In this document: piece by piece, positions 31,873-39,921 of the stretch
How positions within the stretch are numbered: the stretch's first letter is position 1
How the letters are laid out: each line of letters starts with the position of its first letter
Source of the DNA: an uncultured Collinsella sp.
Lineage (GTDB): Bacteria; Actinomycetota; Coriobacteriia; Coriobacteriales; Coriobacteriaceae
Direction of reading: 5' to 3'
NCBI GenBank assembly: GCA_900540985.1
Contig: UQIC01000011.1
Span: 1 to 60,183 of the forward strand
Length of the DNA: 60,183 nt
Notes under the pieces: generated by a model
What the model was told of the DNA's origin: nothing
What the model saw: only the letters and a program-made list of their open reading frames with translations
The model's database searches: none
Made by a program: the position numbers and the translations under genes

Positions 31873-32853
31873 TTGGATATCATCGAGCTTCTAAAATCTG
31901 CCTTCATGGGCCTGGTCGAGGGCATCACCGAATGGCTGCCCGTCTCGTCGACCGGTCACATGATCTTGGTGGACGAGTTCGTCAAGATGAACGTGAGCGA
32001 GACGTTCTGGAACATGTTCCTGGTCGTGATTCAGCTCGGCGCCATTCTGGCCGTCTGCGTGCTGTTCTTCCATGAGCTCAATCCGTTCTCGCCCAGCAAG
32101 GGCAAGGAGGGCCGCCGCGACACCTGGGTGCTGTGGGGCAAGATTGTGCTCGGTTGCATTCCTGCGGCGGCGATCGGTCTGCCGCTCAACGACTGGATGG
32201 AGGAGCATTTCTACAATGCTCCCGTCGTGGCGCTGGCGCTTATTGTGTACGGCGTGCTGTTTATCGTGATCGAGAACTGGCGCGCGAGCAAGCGCGAGGA
32301 AATGGCCGTTGCCGGTTCGTTTGGTTCGCGTGCTGTGGTGTCGGGTGGACGTCCCGCCGGTGCGCACTTTGCGGCGCCCGCCGCGGCTACCGCTGAGGAT
32401 GAGGACGATGACGAGAATCTGGACTTTGGTTCCATCACCACGCTCGAGGACCTGAGCTGGAAGACCGCCCTGGGTATCGGCTGCTTCCAGGTGCTTTCGC
32501 TGGTGCCTGGAACGTCTCGCTCCGGTTCTACTATCATCGGCGGCCTGCTTTTGGGCTGCACGCGTTCGGTGGCCTCCAAGTTTACGTTCTTCCTAGCCAT
32601 CCCTGTCATGTTTGGCGCGAGTGCGCTCAAGCTGGTCAAGTATTTCATCAAGGGCGGTACGTTCGGCGCCAACGAGGTCGCTATCTTGGGCGTGGGCTGC
32701 GTTGTGGCCTTTGTGGTTTCGCTCATCGCCATCAAGTGGCTCATGGGCTTCGTCCGCCGTCACGACTTCAAGTGCTTCGGTGTTTACCGCATCATCCTGG
32801 GCATCGTAGTGCTCGCATATTTCTTCGTTCTGGAGCCGATACTCGGCCTCTAA
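31873..32853 (+). CDS. uppP: Undecaprenyl-diphosphatase
   Basis: UppP (BacA) dephosphorylates undecaprenyl pyrophosphate to recycle the lipid carrier for peptidoglycan and other polymers. The catalytic regions VEGITEWLPVSSTGHMILV near the N-terminus and VPGTSRSGSTIIGGLLLG are complete. Several membrane segments are seen. Between them is a hydrophilic insertion of about 50 residues (from EMAVAGSFGSRAVV to DDENLDFGS, strongly acidic at the end), making it 326 residues against a usual 260-280. I choose the TTG start at 31873 since GAGGGGG lies five bases upstream and MDIIELL is the usual N-terminus. Confidence 0.94.
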   Translation: MDIIELLKSAFMGLVEGITEWLPVSSTGHMILVDEFVKMNVSETFWNMFLVVIQLGAILAVCVLFFHELNPFSPSKGKEGRRDTWVLWGKIVLGCIPAAAIGLPLNDWMEEHFYNAPVVALALIVYGVLFIVIENWRASKREEMAVAGSFGSRAVVSGGRPAGAHFAAPAAATAEDEDDDENLDFGSITTLEDLSWKTALGIGCFQVLSLVPGTSRSGSTIIGGLLLGCTRSVASKFTFFLAIPVMFGASALKLVKYFIKGGTFGANEVAILGVGCVVAFVVSLIAIKWLMGFVRRHDFKCFGVYRIILGIVVLAYFFVLEPILGL

Positions 32854-32897
32854 CTTAGTCGACGCTGCGCGGCGGCCGGGGCGACAACTTGTCATTC

Positions 32898-32941
32898 AAA
32901 GGGGGTGGCATGACCAAAAGGTCTATGCTGCCCCCCTTTTT
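32898..32941 (+). terminator. Terminator after uppP
   Basis: AAAGGGGG..GGCATGACC pairs with GGTCTATGCTGCCCCCCTTT around AAAA with minor mismatches. A T-run completes it. Confidence 0.85.
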
Positions 32942-33016
32942 CATGCCAATTTGTTCGCCCTGGCCGCCGCTCGCTGCTGCTGCCATGACATCGGCGGTTT
33001 CGTGATTGTCAATAGA

Positions 33017-33049
33017 TTGGTGCAGACTAACCTGACCCCATTGCGCCAA
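33017..33049. repeat. CCTGACCCC-loop hairpin
   Basis: TTGGTGCA and TTGCGCCAA bracket GACTAACCTGACCCCA. The same unit occurs reversed at 43268-43299, with TTGCGCCAA and TGGTGCAA arms and the reverse complement of TAACCTGACCCC as loop. It lies in the 335-base gap between uppP and pcrA, where I see no gene. Confidence 0.75.
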
Positions 33050-33188
33050 ATCCGCTGGGGCGGGCCTGACGGTGGCGCACGGAGTCGTGGTGTGATTTGC
33101 GTCGGTGTCCGCGCGGCTCGGTATACTGGTACGGCTCAAACTATGGCGCTGCCCGCAGGCGCGCCGTCCGTCAGATGAGGAGTCGCCC

Positions 33189-36089
33189 ATGACCCAGCCC
33201 TTGCCCTGGGAAAAGAACACCGCGGTACCCGTGCCGCCCGCGCCGGAACCCGTGCCGCTCGATGCGTACACCGCCCCCGCCGCGCCGGAGCCCGAGCTCG
33301 TTCCGCTTGACATCTACGACGCTCCCGCGCCGGCACCCAAGCCTGCCAAGCCGCTCGTCGACATCGACAGCCTTAATCCCGCTCAGCGCGAGGCGGTCCT
33401 GACCACCGAGGGCCCGCTGCTGGTGCTCGCCGGCGCCGGCTCGGGCAAGACCCGCGTCTTGACCTTCCGCATCGCCCATATGCTCGGCGACCTGGGCGTT
33501 AAGCCCTGGCAGATTCTTGCCATCACGTTTACCAACAAGGCCGCGGCCGAGATGCGTGAGCGTCTGGCGGCACTCATTCCCAGCGGCACCCGTGGCATGT
33601 GGGTGTGCACCTTCCATGCCATGTGCGTGCGTATGCTGCGCGAGGACGCCGACCTGCTGGGCTACACCGGTCAGTTCACCATCTACGATGACGATGACTC
33701 AAAGCGCATGGTGCGTGACATTATGCAGGCGCTCGGTATCGAGCAAAAGCAGTTCCCCATCAACATGATCCGCAGCAAGATCAGCTCGGCCAAAAACGCC
33801 ATGATCGGCCCCGAGGACATGCTTAAATCCGCCGACAGCCCCAACGACAAAAAGGCCGCTCAGGTCTACCTGGAGCTGGAACGCCGCCTGCGCGCCGCCA
33901 ACGCGATGGACTTCGACGACCTGCTCGTGCGCACGCTCGAGCTGCTGCGCACCCGCCCCGAGGTGCTCGACAAGTACCAAGAGCGCTTCCGCTACATTAG
34001 CGTCGACGAGTATCAGGACACCAACCACGTCCAGTACGAGATCGCCAACCTGCTGGCCGCCAAGTACCAAAACCTCATGGTCGTAGGCGACGATGACCAG
34101 TCCATTTATAGCTGGCGCGGCGCCGACATCACCAATATCCTGGACTTTGAGAAGGACTTTAAAAACTGCAAGACCGTCAAGCTGGAGCAGAACTACCGCT
34201 CCACGGGTCATATCCTGAGCGCCGCCAACGCCGTGGTGCGTCACAACTCGCAGCGCAAGGACAAGCGCCTGTTTACGGCCGAGGGCGACGGCGAGAAGAT
34301 TCAGGCCTTCCAAGCAAGCGATGAGCGCGACGAGGGTCGCTGGATTGCCGGCGAGATCGAAAAGCTGCACTCCAAGGGCACGAGTTACGACGACATCGCC
34401 GTGTTCTACCGCACCAACGCCCAGTCGCGTATTCTCGAAGATATGTTTCTGCGCGCGGGCGTGCCCTACAAGATCGTGGGCGGCACGCGATTCTTCGACC
34501 GTGCCGAGATCCGCGACGTTATGGCCTACCTCAAGATGATCGTGAACCCGGCCGACGAGATGAGCGTCAAGCGCGTCATCAACACGCCGCGTCGCGGCAT
34601 CGGCTCCACCTCGATCCAAAAGATCGAGCAGCTGGCGCGCGACAACCGTTGCTCGTTCTTCCAGGCCTGCGAGATCGCGTGCGCCGAAACCGGCATGTTT
34701 AGCGCTAAGGTGCGCAACGGCCTGTCGAGCTTTGTGTCGCTGGTGCGCGAGGGTCGCCGCATGGACGGCGAGCTCAAGGACGTTGTCGAGATGATCGTCG
34801 ATAAGACGGGCCTTCTGCAGGCCTTCCGCGCCGAGGGCACCATGGAGTCTGAGAGCCGCGCCGAGAACATCCAGGAATTCCTGGGCGTCGCTGCCGAATT
34901 TGAGGAGACGCACGAGGATATCGAGGGTACGCTCGAGAGCCTAGAAGAGCTGCGCGCGGCCGGTGTTGCCGACGTGCCTGCCGGCGTCGAGCCCGAGCCC
35001 GTCGTGGTGAGCGCGCCCGCGCCTGAGCCGGGACCGTCCGTCTCGGCATCCTCGTTTGAGGCGCTGGTCGGCGCTCGCGACGCCGCTGGTTCCAATCCGC
35101 TCGATAGCCTAGCCGCCCCGGCGCTTTCTCCGCAGGATGCCCTGGCTGCTGCCATCGCGGGCAACGCCTATGCCGCGCCGACGGAGATGCCGGCGGGCGC
35201 CGTGCATGCCGACGAGATCGAGCGCACCTACGGTCCGCTCACCTGCAAGGCGCTGCCCGCTCTCATGGAGTGGCTGGCCCTGCGCTCCGACTTGGATTCC
35301 CTGGCCGGCGAGACGCATGCCATCACCATGATGACCATCCACTCCGCCAAGGGCCTGGAGTTCCCCGCGGTGTTCGTGGCCGGCATGGAGGAGGGCATCT
35401 TCCCGCACGTGCACGACTTTGGCGGCAGCGATGATCCGGGTAAGCTCGAGGAGGAGCGTCGCCTCGCCTACGTCGCCATCACGCGCGCCCGCGAGCGCCT
35501 GTTCCTGACGTATGCCGCTACGCGTCGCACCTACGGCTCGACCTCTGCCAACCCGCGCTCGCGCTTCCTCAACGAGATTCCGTTTGAGGATATCGAGTTT
35601 AGCGGTATCGGCTCTGCCGGTTTTGAGGGCACGGGCTGGGAGAAGCGCGGCGACCGTCACGGCACCTTTGGCTCGGGCATGGGCTCGGACATGTACGGCG
35701 GCAAGGTGTTCGGTTCGCATACGCGTTCGACCGGCGGTTCCGGTTCGCGCGGCGGATCGAGCTTTGACGATTTCTTTGGCGGTAGCAGCTACGGGACCGA
35801 GCGCCATCGTGGGGTTTCGCCTGACGCCGGCCGCGTTGCCTCGACTTTTGGTTCGGGCGCGTCGCGAGCCAAAAAGCCGTCTTCCAAGGTGTCCCCGACG
35901 GTGGAGCGCAAGGTCGATCGTGCCAGCGCATCGCAGGACTTTGCCGCGGGCGATACCGTGAGCCACAAGACCTTTGGCACGGGTACCGTGATCTCGGTCG
36001 TCGGAGACATGATCGAGGTTCAATTCGAAAAGACCGGCCAGACCAAAAAGCTAATGAAAGGTTTTGCACCGATCGTCAAGCTGTCGTGA
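33189..36089 (+). CDS. pcrA: UvrD/PcrA-type DNA helicase
   Basis: A superfamily 1A 3'-5' helicase acting in repair and replication restart. Motifs appear in order: LNPAQREAV, Walker A LAGAGSGKTRVL, AITFTNKAAAEMRERL, DEYQDTN, VGDDDQSIYSWRGAD, LEQNYRSTGHIL, MTIHSAKGLEFPAVFV and AYVAITRARERLFLTYA. It has 966 residues, longer than the usual 720-800. The excess is a proline-rich N-terminus of about 60 residues, an Ala/Pro-rich insertion of around 90 residues in the middle, and a Gly/Ser-rich linker before a C-terminal Tudor-like domain (FAAGDTVSHKTFGTGTV...), which in PcrA binds RNA polymerase. ATG 33189 has GAGGAG upstream. Confidence 0.95.
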   Translation: MTQPLPWEKNTAVPVPPAPEPVPLDAYTAPAAPEPELVPLDIYDAPAPAPKPAKPLVDIDSLNPAQREAVLTTEGPLLVLAGAGSGKTRVLTFRIAHMLGDLGVKPWQILAITFTNKAAAEMRERLAALIPSGTRGMWVCTFHAMCVRMLREDADLLGYTGQFTIYDDDDSKRMVRDIMQALGIEQKQFPINMIRSKISSAKNAMIGPEDMLKSADSPNDKKAAQVYLELERRLRAANAMDFDDLLVRTLELLRTRPEVLDKYQERFRYISVDEYQDTNHVQYEIANLLAAKYQNLMVVGDDDQSIYSWRGADITNILDFEKDFKNCKTVKLEQNYRSTGHILSAANAVVRHNSQRKDKRLFTAEGDGEKIQAFQASDERDEGRWIAGEIEKLHSKGTSYDDIAVFYRTNAQSRILEDMFLRAGVPYKIVGGTRFFDRAEIRDVMAYLKMIVNPADEMSVKRVINTPRRGIGSTSIQKIEQLARDNRCSFFQACEIACAETGMFSAKVRNGLSSFVSLVREGRRMDGELKDVVEMIVDKTGLLQAFRAEGTMESESRAENIQEFLGVAAEFEETHEDIEGTLESLEELRAAGVADVPAGVEPEPVVVSAPAPEPGPSVSASSFEALVGARDAAGSNPLDSLAAPALSPQDALAAAIAGNAYAAPTEMPAGAVHADEIERTYGPLTCKALPALMEWLALRSDLDSLAGETHAITMMTIHSAKGLEFPAVFVAGMEEGIFPHVHDFGGSDDPGKLEEERRLAYVAITRARERLFLTYAATRRTYGSTSANPRSRFLNEIPFEDIEFSGIGSAGFEGTGWEKRGDRHGTFGSGMGSDMYGGKVFGSHTRSTGGSGSRGGSSFDDFFGGSSYGTERHRGVSPDAGRVASTFGSGASRAKKPSSKVSPTVERKVDRASASQDFAAGDTVSHKTFGTGTVISVVGDMIEVQFEKTGQTKKLMKGFAPIVKLS

Positions 36090-36096
36090 TCCCGGC

Positions 36097-36226
36097 GGAC
36101 CTGGGCGGGCGTATGGGGCAACATCGCCTGCTCGGGCAGTCCTGCGCAAGACGGAGAGCACATTAAGTGCTCTCCTTTGCGTGCGGAACTCGCGATCGAT
36201 GTTGCCCCATACGCCCGCCCAGGTCC
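36097..36226. repeat. 130-base element with perfect 30-bp inverted repeat ends
   Basis: The outer arms 36097-36126 and 36197-36226 are exact reverse complements over 30 bases; each begins or ends with GGACCTGGGCGGGCGTATGG or its complement. Inside, GGAGAGCAC..TTAA..GTGCTCTCC forms a second stem with a TTAA-like centre. It starts eight bases after the pcrA stop and may act as a terminator or be a mobile palindrome. Confidence 0.9.
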
Positions 36227-36311
36227 TTGGGTAACGTTGCTTGCGAACGCCGCTCCGCTCGTCCGCTTTTTGATTTGGAGAACCGGGTGGGCTGAAATGT
36301 AGATACGAGTA

Positions 36312-36355
36312 GGGGCTCCTCCGTTGATGAACGGGGGAGCCCCTTGTTTCGTTTT
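36312..36355 (+). terminator. Rho-independent terminator between pcrA and manA
   Basis: GGGGCTCCTCCGTT pairs with AACGGGGGAGCCCC (one G-U pair) around GATG, followed by TTGTTTCGTTTT. It serves plus-strand transcripts and lies just beyond the convergent manA end. Confidence 0.92.
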
Positions 36356-36370
36356 GGTTGTTGGTGCGAC

Positions 36371-37303
36371 CTACAGGTGGCTGATGATCAGTTCCATCTT
36401 GCCTTCGAGGTCGATGGAGCTGACGGTGCTCGGGGCCAACAGGTGGCTTCCCTTGTGGACGGGGTCGCCGCAGACGGTGCCTTCGCCGTCGATGACCGAC
36501 AGGCACATGAAGGGCCAGCGCTGGTCGAGGGTCTTGCTGCCGTTGACGCGCACGCGATCGACGGTGTAGCAGGGGTTGGACTCGAGCTCGGTCACGCCGT
36601 CCACCTCGGGCGCGGTCACCGTGCCGTCGGTCGGAGCCTGAGCATCAAAGTCGATGCAGTCGAGGCTCTGCTCAATGTGCAGCGGGCGCAGGTTGCCGTC
36701 AGTGCCGGGACGGTCGTAGTCGTACAGACGATACGTCACGTCGCTCGACTGCTGCGTCTCCAAAATGAGCGTGCCGGTCTTGATGGCGTGCACGGTACCG
36801 GAATCAATCTGGAAAAAGTCGCCCTTGTGAATCGGCAACACGTTGAGCATGTCGTCCCAACGTCCTTCCTCGATCATTTGTGCGGCCTCGGCGCGGTCCT
36901 TGGCACGCTGGCCGACGATGATCGTGGCGTCGGGCTCGCAGTCCAGCACATACCAACACTCGGTTTTGCCCAGGCTACCGTTCTCGTGCTCGGCAGCGTA
37001 CTCGTCGTTGGGATGAATCTGGATCGAAAGGTCGTCCTTGGCGTCCAGAATCTTAATGAGCAGCGGGAACTCCTTGCCCTCGCAGTTGCCAAAGAGCTCG
37101 CGATGCTCGGCCCACAGCCACGACAGCGTGTGGCCGGCATACGGGCCCTCCGCAATCTGGCAGTCGCCGTTGGGGTGGGCCGAGATGGCCCAGCACTCAC
37201 CGATGGGGCCATCGGGAATGTCGTAGCCAAATACGGTTTCGAGCTGGCGACCGCCCCAGATCTTCTCGTGGAAGATCGGCGTCAGCTTAATCAAATCGGA
37301 CAT
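36371..37303 (-). CDS. manA: Class I mannose-6-phosphate isomerase
   Basis: A cupin-fold zinc enzyme interconverting mannose 6-phosphate and fructose 6-phosphate. The short-type family signature is visible: PIFHEKIWGGRQLE at the start, WAISAHPNGDC, LLIKILDAKDDLSIQIHPND (zinc ligands), GKTECWYVLDCEP, FFQIDSGTVHAIKTGTLI and ETQQSSDVTYRLYDYDR. The length of 310 residues fits the type. Two ATG codons (37309, 37303) are in frame; GGGGG is two bases from the first and eight from the second, so I prefer the second. It lies downstream of and in the same direction as the GntR gene. Confidence 0.93.
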   Translation of the reverse strand: MSDLIKLTPIFHEKIWGGRQLETVFGYDIPDGPIGECWAISAHPNGDCQIAEGPYAGHTLSWLWAEHRELFGNCEGKEFPLLIKILDAKDDLSIQIHPNDEYAAEHENGSLGKTECWYVLDCEPDATIIVGQRAKDRAEAAQMIEEGRWDDMLNVLPIHKGDFFQIDSGTVHAIKTGTLILETQQSSDVTYRLYDYDRPGTDGNLRPLHIEQSLDCIDFDAQAPTDGTVTAPEVDGVTELESNPCYTVDRVRVNGSKTLDQRWPFMCLSVIDGEGTVCGDPVHKGSHLLAPSTVSSIDLEGKMELIISHL

Positions 37304-37377
37304 GTTCATACCCCCATTGTGTTGCGCGGGCGCTGCACAAAACAGCTCAAAGCGAGCGCCCGGATGACTACAAAAAC

Positions 37378-38097
37378 CTATGCCAACGTTACGTTGTGCA
37401 ACTCAAAGCGGTCGCCAACGTTGCGCGAGACCGAATACTCAAAGGCGGCGCCGCTGTCCAAAAAGCCAATCTGGGTGAGCTCGAGCAGGGGAGAGCCAGG
37501 CTTGGTGTCCAAGCGCTCGGCTTCTTCCTCGGTTGCTGCCACGGCGCGAATGGTACGGTGGAAGCTTGAAATCTTCAGCCCACATTGCTCGCGGATGAAG
37601 TGGTAGACCGATCCGTACAGGTCCTTCTTTTTAAGGCCTGGAATCAGCTCGAGGGGCATGTAGGTGTACTCGATAACGATGGGCTTCTCATCGGCCTGAC
37701 GCACGCGCACGATGTGATAGGCAAAGTCATCCTCGGCAATTCCCAGCTGGGCTGCGATGTCCGCTGGTGGATTAACAATCGAGAAATCGTAGACCACCGA
37801 GGTCACCTTCTCCCCGCGGTGCTCATACGAAAAGCCCTGGGCACGGTCGTTTTTGCCCTGGAAAAACGCCTGACCGGGAAGTCCCGCCGTGTCCTTAACG
37901 TAGGTACCCGATCCGCGTCGGCTGGTAATAAGACCTTCCTCGGTGATTTGCTCGATAGCTCGTTTGACGGTGATTTTGGAAACGCTATAGAGCTCGCAGA
38001 ACTCAACGACGGTGGGAAGCTTGTCGCCCGGTTTAAGAGTGCCATCCTCGATGCTTCGACGAATATCTGCAGCTATTGCCTCGTATTTGGGAATCAT
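37378..38097 (-). CDS. GntR-family transcription regulator with UTRA domain
   Basis: The N-terminal winged helix (IPKYEAIAADIRRSIEDGTL, GDKLPTVVEFCELYSVSKITVKRAIEQI and GLITSRRGSGTYV) is of the GntR/HutC type. The C-terminal half is a UTRA effector-binding domain (VRVRQADEKPIVIEYTYMP... and final GAAFEYSVSRN). Such regulators respond to sugar phosphates or amino sugars. It has 239 residues. It is divergent from the GH1/PTS operon, 303 bases away, so it is the probable repressor of that operon, and perhaps of itself. AGGAGG precedes the ATG. Confidence 0.92.
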   Translation of the reverse strand: MIPKYEAIAADIRRSIEDGTLKPGDKLPTVVEFCELYSVSKITVKRAIEQITEEGLITSRRGSGTYVKDTAGLPGQAFFQGKNDRAQGFSYEHRGEKVTSVVYDFSIVNPPADIAAQLGIAEDDFAYHIVRVRQADEKPIVIEYTYMPLELIPGLKKKDLYGSVYHFIREQCGLKISSFHRTIRAVAATEEEAERLDTKPGSPLLELTQIGFLDSGAAFEYSVSRNVGDRFELHNVTLA

Positions 38098-38205
38098 TGA
38101 ACCTCCTTTCCGACATATATCAATACGCAAGTAAGTATAACCCTTAACAAGGCACCCATATAACCTTTATCTAAGAAGCTCGAGAAAGAAAAAAGAAAAA
38201 GACGC

Positions 38206-38233
38206 TTTACTTTTAGAATTAGAGCGCTATAGT
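38206..38233 (+). promoter_or_regulatory. Promoter of the GH1/PTS operon
   Basis: TTTACT and TATAGT are 16 bases apart, close to the sigma-70-type consensus, in an A-rich context. The transcript would have a leader of about 160 bases that contains the inverted repeat at 38279-38364. GntR operators are expected around here but none is clear enough to call. Confidence 0.65.
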
Positions 38234-38278
38234 TTAAGCAACGAACGGAATCTTTCCGCAGAACAGGATCGACCGTTT

Positions 38279-38364
38279 GGGGACGGTTTTGTTTTGGCGG
38301 GTTGGATATCGGTATGACCGGTGCGCGCCCGCGCCGGATAACCTGCCAAAGCAAACCCGTCTCC
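38279..38364 (+). repeat. 25-bp inverted repeat in the leader of the GH1/PTS operon
   Basis: The left arm GGGGACGGTTTTGTTTTGGC (continuing GGGTT) pairs with a right arm beginning AACCTGCCAAAGCAAACCCG (then TCTCC), with about four imperfect pairs. A second stem of CCGG/GCGC bases fills the loop. The right arm resembles CCTGCCAAAACAAACCTGTC at 42222. It could be an antiterminator/terminator type leader or a repeat insertion. Confidence 0.7.
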
Positions 38365-38400
38365 AACCGGAAGCTCTAGAACACGAAAGCGAGGACTTTG

Positions 38401-39801
38401 ATGGCACAGTATCAGCTGCCCAACGACTTCTTCTTTGGCGCTGCTATGTCCGGCCCGCAGACTGAGGGTCAGTGGAACCAGGGCGGCAAGCTCGAGAACC
38501 TGTGGGACACCTGGTCCATCCAGGATCTGGGCTCGTTCTACAACTGCGTTGGCTCTTACGCCGGCAATGACTTTATGGCCAAGTACCAGGAAGACCTTCG
38601 CATTTTGAAGGACTTGGGCCTGGATACCTATCGCACTTCCATCCAGTGGAGCCGTCTGCTCGATGCCGACGGCAACCTCAACGAGGAAGGCGCCGCGTGG
38701 TATCACGAGTTGTTCCGCGCCTCTCGCGAAGCCGGCCTGGAGCCGTTTGTCAACTTGTACCACTTTGACATGCCCACCTACCTTTTTAACCGTGGCGGCT
38801 GGGAGAGCCGTGAGGTTGTCGAGGCTTACGCACATTACGCCGACGTCGCCTTCCACGAGTTTGGCCAGGAGATCAAGTACTGGTTCACCTTTAACGAGCC
38901 CATCGTCGAGCCCGAGCAGCGCTATCAGGAGGGCGTGTGGTTCCCGCAGCTCCACGACTTTAGCCGCGCTCGCACCGTGCAGTATCACATCTCGCTGGCA
39001 CATGCGCTGGCCGTGGCCAACTACCGTCGCGCCTATGACGAGGGCGCCGTTCGCAGCGATGCCAAGATCGGCATGATCAACTGCTTTACCCCGGTCTACA
39101 CCAAAGAGAACCCCAGCGAGGCGGACCTCGAGGCCGTGCGTATGACCAGCGGCATCAACAACCGCTGGTGGCTCGACCTCATTACCAAGGGCAAGCTTCC
39201 CGCCGACGTGCTCGACAGCCTGGCCGAGGGCGGCGTTAAGCTTCCGTTCCGTGCCGGCGACCAAGAGATTCTTAAGCAGGGTGTTGTCGACTGGCTCGGT
39301 TGCAACTACTACCACCCCACGCGCGTTCAGGCGCCGGCGAGCAAGATCGACCAGTACGGTCTGCCGCACTTTGCCGACGAGTACGTGTGGCCCGACGCCG
39401 TTATGAACGAGAGCCGCGGCTGGGAGATCTACCCGCAGGGCCTCTACGACTTTGGCATGGACTGCGCTAAGAACTACCCCGATCTTGAGTGGTTCGTTTC
39501 CGAGAACGGCATCGGCATCATGGACGAATACAAGAACCGAGACGCCGAAGGAACCATCCAGGATGACTACCGCGTCGACTTTGTACGCCAGCACCTGGAG
39601 TGGGTTGCCAAGGCAATTGCCGAGGGCGCCAAGTGCCGTGGATACCATTATTGGGCCGTCATCGATAACTGGTCTTGGGCGAATGCCTTTAAGAACCGTT
39701 ACGGTTTTGTCGAGGTCGACCTTATGGACGGCTACAAGCGCCGCCTTAAGAAGTCGGCAGCTTGGCTCAAGCAGGTCGCCACGACTCACGTGGTTGATTA
39801 G
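38401..39801 (+). CDS. Glycoside hydrolase family 1 (6-phospho-)beta-glucosidase
   Basis: A GH1 TIM-barrel enzyme of 466 residues. The N-terminus LPNDFFFGAAMSGPQTEGQW, the acid/base motif WFTFNEPIVEP, the NYYHP region and the nucleophile motif EWFVSENGIGIMDEY are clear. The end YGFVEVDLMDGYKRRLKKSA fits the family. Since it is followed by PTS IIC, IIB and IIA genes of the lactose/cellobiose family, it most likely cleaves 6-phospho-beta-glucosides brought in by that system. The ATG at 38401 has GAGGA upstream. Confidence 0.92.
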   Translation: MAQYQLPNDFFFGAAMSGPQTEGQWNQGGKLENLWDTWSIQDLGSFYNCVGSYAGNDFMAKYQEDLRILKDLGLDTYRTSIQWSRLLDADGNLNEEGAAWYHELFRASREAGLEPFVNLYHFDMPTYLFNRGGWESREVVEAYAHYADVAFHEFGQEIKYWFTFNEPIVEPEQRYQEGVWFPQLHDFSRARTVQYHISLAHALAVANYRRAYDEGAVRSDAKIGMINCFTPVYTKENPSEADLEAVRMTSGINNRWWLDLITKGKLPADVLDSLAEGGVKLPFRAGDQEILKQGVVDWLGCNYYHPTRVQAPASKIDQYGLPHFADEYVWPDAVMNESRGWEIYPQGLYDFGMDCAKNYPDLEWFVSENGIGIMDEYKNRDAEGTIQDDYRVDFVRQHLEWVAKAIAEGAKCRGYHYWAVIDNWSWANAFKNRYGFVEVDLMDGYKRRLKKSAAWLKQVATTHVVD

Positions 39802-39921
39802 CGAACGGGCGAACGCCCAGACCGCGCGCCGCTGCGCGCAACACATGGCACATCTGGTGGCAGAGGGCGACAGACCACCGTGCGCATAGGAAAAGGCCGG
39901 ATTTGAAAGTTAGGAGCAATC

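Noticed and set aside
38227..39846. A 539-codon minus-strand frame over the GH1 gene
   Set aside because: It is antisense to a complete GH1 enzyme and would also cross the operon promoter.
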